From assembly GCA_946406115.1 (NCBI GenBank), contig OX291552.1, positions 6,883,336 through 6,947,335 on the forward strand: 64,000 nucleotides of DNA. The letters run 5' to 3'. Each line of letters starts with the position of its first letter. Within the stretch, counting starts at the first letter, position 1. Below the pieces are notes generated by a model. That model saw only the letters and a program-made list of their open reading frames with translations. It did no database searches and was not told the origin of the DNA. This document shows, piece after piece, positions 50,301-56,300 of the stretch. Position numbers and translations under genes: made by a program. This DNA comes from Apoda limacodes (lineage: Eukaryota > Arthropoda > Insecta > Lepidoptera > Limacodidae).

Positions 50301-53300
50301 AACAGAGAGAAAAAATATAAGCCCAAGTGTAATGGAAGAAGCTCGTAAATTCATAGCAGACGGAAAAAGCAAACGACAAGTAGCGGAACAACTTGGAATG
50401 CCTAAATCTACTCTAAGAAAAAGATTGGAAAAAGGCACTGTTTCCCAATCTTTAGGAAGATATAGGTAACTATATAGGTAAATATGTGTATAAGCTTTTT
50501 TCGCACATCGAGATCTCAAGAACCAATGGATCAATTGCTCTCGTGACCATATCAATCGATATGGCCATGACTCGATCATGACTTATCGCTAAAAAACTGG
50601 TTTTTTCAAAGACGCAATATCTTCATGTACCTATAAATTCTTAAATATAAAAAAACGAGTTGTGCCGGCAGAAGTGAAAACCTTTACACACGATTCGCGC
50701 TTAACACTTAAATATGTCACAAGACATGTCTTTGACATTGTCAAGAAATAATAATATTTGTTTATTTACTTTTTTGACGTAGTATATTTGACATCGCAAT
50801 CTGTCATAGAATTAAAATTCCATATCCAACCTCCCTGTACTACTCATAATCGCGAATACTAAAAATAAAAATTATAATAGGCGTGGCATTACGGTTTCCG
50901 TCTTACGCATTCCACGATTAGGACACGTGACCTGACGCGAGTTTATCATTTTTTACCCATACCAAAAAAAGTGCACAACGCCGCTAAAGAAGTTTGCACT
51001 TCAAAAATATTCTCAAGAGAAGTTGCTCGTGCGGTACTTGCTACCGAACAATTTTTTTATTAATTTAGGTATAGTTGATCTAAAGCAACAGATAAAGTTT
51101 AATCGAAATCGGTTAAGTTGTATTTGATGAACTGTTGTAAGATATGAAACAATTTGAAAAACACGTCGTCGGTTATCGGGCGCATTTTTAACACTAAACG
51201 TATTATGTGTATGTTACCCTATATTTTCTCCGATTGTGAGCCGATCTTATACCAGTAAGGTGGCAAACGCCGCCCGCCTGATCTTAAGCGGTCACGTAGC
51301 CTATGAACGCTTGCAATTGCCGACCCTTTAAAACTCTTCTAACTCCCTTCTTTAAGAACATCTAATTTTTTATAAATATGGGTAATATAATACTGACATA
51401 TACATAAATATCCAAGTACTTTGAAGGGTCGGCAACGCGCAAGTAATATCCCTGGTGTTGCAAGCGTCCATAGGCTACGGTGATCGCTTACTATCAGGCG
51501 GACCGACAGCTTGTTTGCCACCTTAGTGGTATAAAAAAAAAAGGAACAACTAAAAATAAAAAAACAAAAAAAAAAAAAACCAAAATTAAAATGGATAAAT
51601 TACACTGCCTTCAGAACCCTATTAAAAAGGAAAAAATAATCTTACGCTGAATGGAACTTGCAACAACTTAGCTGACTTTCTTGTATATTAGAAAACGGTA
51701 TAATGTAAAAAAAAATTAATCTTTAGTTTTTTTTTTGACTGTAGATTATAATAGTGTTAGTTAATTCCTTTCAACGTTTTCTTTTCACGGAGTCTTCGCA
51801 ACCTTGATACCGAACAGTGTAACAATACGATTCACAAAGTTATCTATTCAAGCGTCAAAGTCGCTAGTGTCTGTGAAAAAACTGACAAACGACATTTAAA
51901 TGTATAAAAACGCAACAAGAGTCTGTTTTTCACAGCAGAATAAATTAACGAGTTAGGTAGATCTTGGTAAGATAATTACCTAGTGGACTTCCTTCCTTAC
52001 ATTGTGATAAGGCATTGTTTACTAGTACAGACTAGTTGACTAGTAATTAGTGACAATATGACTCGTGGTTTTCTCTACTACAGATTTTCAAACAAAGATA
52101 AAAGTACATTGGAGACTATTAACCAAGAAACACGTGCTATACATTCTTTGACCTAATTAGTTTAAGACAGTGTTAAGCAGAATTTAATTTCAATTAACAA
52201 TTATTTATTTATTTGCTATGGCCAACGCATTGACAATTAATCAAAATATTGATTGTTAATTAAATTTTGCTCAACACTGGTTTAGGGTACCGTACCCAAA
52301 GGGTGCAAAGAGGACGCTATTTCTTATAGTATTCCACCATATACACGCACTATCCGTCCGTCATAATTTTCAAAAACATGAAACATTCAAAATTTACAGA
52401 ATACTTATTATGGACTCCTTTATGTAATTCAAAAGCTATAGTCTTGTATTAGGAAAAAAATGCATTTTTTCACTCTAGAGTATTTAATGGGCAAAACGGA
52501 GCCCTATTTCTGTTACGCTGCTTTCTGTCTGACCCTTAGACACAAAGATTGGACACCACATTTTGTAGACAGCTGCAAAGAAAAATTGAGAAGGAGACGA
52601 AGCGAATCTGTGATATCGTGTCTCTTTCTTATGTATTGTTTTATTTTACAGAAATGAGACAGGTAGTTGCAGAGCTTAGACTCTTTCTAAAGTATGGCCA
52701 ATTGCGTGATGTAATTGTGCAGTCCATGACTCGAACTCTATGATCTAAACATCCGTATGTCAAAAGTAAATAGGTTTTGTTATAAGTTTCAATGCTGATA
52801 TTTCAAGTCGCTGTTTTTTTCCTGTATAAAAATTGACAAGAATTTTAGCGAGGGCCAAATCTAAGGGACAAAGTGTGTAACAATGCCCTCCCTTCACTTC
52901 TAAACAACAACCAATTTACCATAAAGGTCATCTGTCACTTTGTAACTGATATATCAAATACTGATTTATCTATAAGTACTTACTTACTTACTGCTCTTCG
53001 ACAATTTACTACTAAAATTTCTGTATGGTAAAACAAAATCCATAGTTAGTGACATTGATGAAGATACCCTGGCCTAAAAATGCATAAGCCGCTTCATTTA
53101 AACATTGTTTAATTTTAAATTATGAGCCAGTGTTACTTGGCATTTGGCAGCAACCTTGAGTAAAGGCAAGGATAACGCGATATGTAACTAAGCGTGCATG
53201 AGTAGTGCAGAGAATAGCTACGACTAAATTAACTGATATTCTAATTGAAATTCAAGAATTAATAATTTAGTAATACCTATGTAATGCAATAAACTGCATC

Positions 53301-56300
53301 TAAATCGATCCATTAGTGTCTTCAAAAACTGGTCACAGACAAAAATACATAAACACAAACAACTTCCACCTTAAACGCATTTAAACCGGCTCCGTGGCTC
53401 AGTGGGTAATCGGGCGCATGGGTTCGATTCCCGCACAAGGTAAACATTTATTATTTATGTTTGTCTTGAGACTGGGTGTTTTCTATGTATAATATGTATG
53501 TATTTACTGAAAAAGTATACATATTATGTGTTTGTATCCGTTGTCTGGTATTAATAGCATAAGCTCTGCTTAGTTTGGGACCAGACGGCGCTGTGTGTAA
53601 TGTCCAAAAGTAAAAAAAAACTGGTTGCCTGTAAAGTCGGTATACGGGCGAAAGTTTTACGTGACAATGATTTTATGTCTGTCTCTCTCGCTCTTAGGCG
53701 GGCGCGTGCCTCTCACTCGCTCTCATTGTGAGCGCATAACGTGAGCGGAGCGTAACGCAGTTTCTTGAAGTGTCACCCGGCAAACCAATTTATAAGACGT
53801 TGTCACGTCAAAAAAAACCGTCCCCGTCGTCGTGGGTAAAAGGGCTTATAAATGTTCTGTATGAATAATAAACGTTGAATTATCTAATATAATTTTTACT
53901 TAAGTTTTGCTATGTATTAAAGCTATGAAAACTACTTATCTAGTGTCGTAGTTGCAGTGAACCATAAAGGAAGGTTGTCACGTTTAATAAACGTACCTCC
54001 ATACATTGATGATATGTATGTAGGTACGTACGTAACGGTTACAGGTTTGAGACTGTCGAGTTACAAACTAGTAGCGATATGGAGGATTTGGAGCTTAACA
54101 TTGACTTATACTATTCCTTATTCTGTGATAAATCAGGATTATGGGAGTAAGGAGTAAGGTTCCTAATTTCCAAGAGCCTTTCCATATACCATGATGTGTA
54201 AGAAACATGGTGTTAGCCTCTCATAGCTGTTAGCATCTTGGCCTCATAGCAAACTGAAAAGATGGAAGCAGATATGTTATTGCTTCAGTGATTTCAGTGT
54301 TCAGATGCTGTTCTTCTTCTACGTTTTGGGTAAAATGTAAGTTTCATGTGTGGGTTTGATAATACGTTAAAAGGTAGGTAACTCACTAGACACCGATCCC
54401 ACCTACCACTTTGCGTCAGGAAGACAGTGTGACATCACAGTTCGTGCGACCTCAGCAGCTAGCGTACAAGTTGCCTTGAACGTGACATACGTTTGAGCGC
54501 ATGGCGCACAGCGATCAGTCAAGCGTAAATTCGTCATTCACTGCATTAGAAGATGATAGGCCATGTCTTGCCGTCTTGGCTTGGCTGCTTCGGAAGGTTC
54601 TGCATGAACTATTTTAGATCATGATTATATTGCGTGAAATTAAAATTATATATTTAGCAGAAGTAAGTACTACGTTGTTCATGTGTGACATTAAAAAAAA
54701 TATTTTATAGACGCGTTGTTATTCTATACAGACTGGCGAAAAGACTGCCTTAGTTATGTTGTTAATATAGCTATAGTGATGGCTTCACCCTGAACCCGCA
54801 CGAAAATAAAACGCTTTTATTTGATATCCAGCTAAGATCCTCCCCCCCTCCTCTCTGTCTCTCCCACTCCAAATTTAACCCCTGTATCTCGGTAACCCCT
54901 AAACTGATTATCTTTTTGCTCTAAATTTAAACATTGTTTTGACATAGCTAAAATAAATAGTAGTTATTTCGCTATGGTATTAATCAAACCTACTCGTTCA
55001 CTAGATCATCGTCGATTATACATGACGCGTACAAATACATACACATACACGACGCCAACAAACACATACACGACGCGTACAAAAATACACACACGACGCG
55101 TATAAACACATACACGACGCGTACAAAAAAACTCATACACGACGCGTCTAAGGCTGAAGAATACATTGATGTTTGAACGATATATTTAATGTAAATATTT
55201 ACTAAATACCAGCGTATAGTAAGTCAACTATGAGTAAACAAGGAACAAAAAGCCACGATGACGCAACGACAGTTCAACGAAATTAAATAAAACCTAAACG
55301 AAACTTAAGTTTCTACCGTGAAGCTAATCGAATTCGATTCATTTCCTTTATATTAACCGACTTTGGCAAAGCAAAAGCGAACGGTTATGATTGTAGTAGG
55401 CTATGTATGTACTAGTAAGTTTTTTTCCCACTCTTAAAAAAATTAAGACAAACGTCGCACCATCTTTAAGTACCTGGAGGACCGAACTTTACTCGTTTTT
55501 TTTTTAACAACGCTATCTATTGTAAAGTACCTTAAGTGTTGCTGTGCAGTATTAATACTCCCCAATAGATGTCAGGAAGAGTCATGTTTTTCAGTTTATT
55601 ATTGCCTGATAACGACGTTTTCTGATAATGAAACCTAGCTAGATCGATTTATCACTCTCGAATCCCCCTGCATACTCAATTTCATGAAAATAGTTCGAGC
55701 CGTTTCCGACATTTGGATTATATACAAGAATTGCTCGTTTAAAGGTATTAGATATAACTTGTGTAGTCGGATTTTAATTACTTAACTTCCACTTGTTTTT
55801 GTGTATCTGAACTTATACCGTTTCTATAATACGTAACCGTCTACGACAGATGACAGGTTACCCGTTGAACAGTATTTAGCTCAAGTACTTACGGGGCGAG
55901 CTCTTAGTATAGTGCAATATACTTTTTGACCCGGTGGTCGAATATGAAATCTGTAGTAGCCATGTTAAAATACTGTAAACTCACGCGACACTAGCGACAG
56001 ACACCGGTACAGAAAAGTTTGTTGGTTACTTTGATGAATCATGGCTAGTGGCAAACAAACGCAAACATAAAAAAAAAGTGTTCTGAACTACCGACGATCG
56101 AATGACGCTTTCCGAAACACAACTACGATGACTGCATGTACTGTTAGCTACAAAACTATTATTCAATCAATAAATTTTTTACTTTTGTGATTTTGGTGTC
56201 ACCACGGTTATTTTATTGTATAACAGAAATCCTGTTATGCAATAAAATTAATGTTGTGACGTTATTTTCTACATGATAGAAACGAATTAAGTTAGGTGTT

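Noticed and set aside
52460..52743. Plus-strand frames containing [16 protein letters not shown], faintly like an insect transposon-associated Cys protein
   Set aside because: Similarity is one short phrase, overlapping a decayed repeat end; not enough to call.
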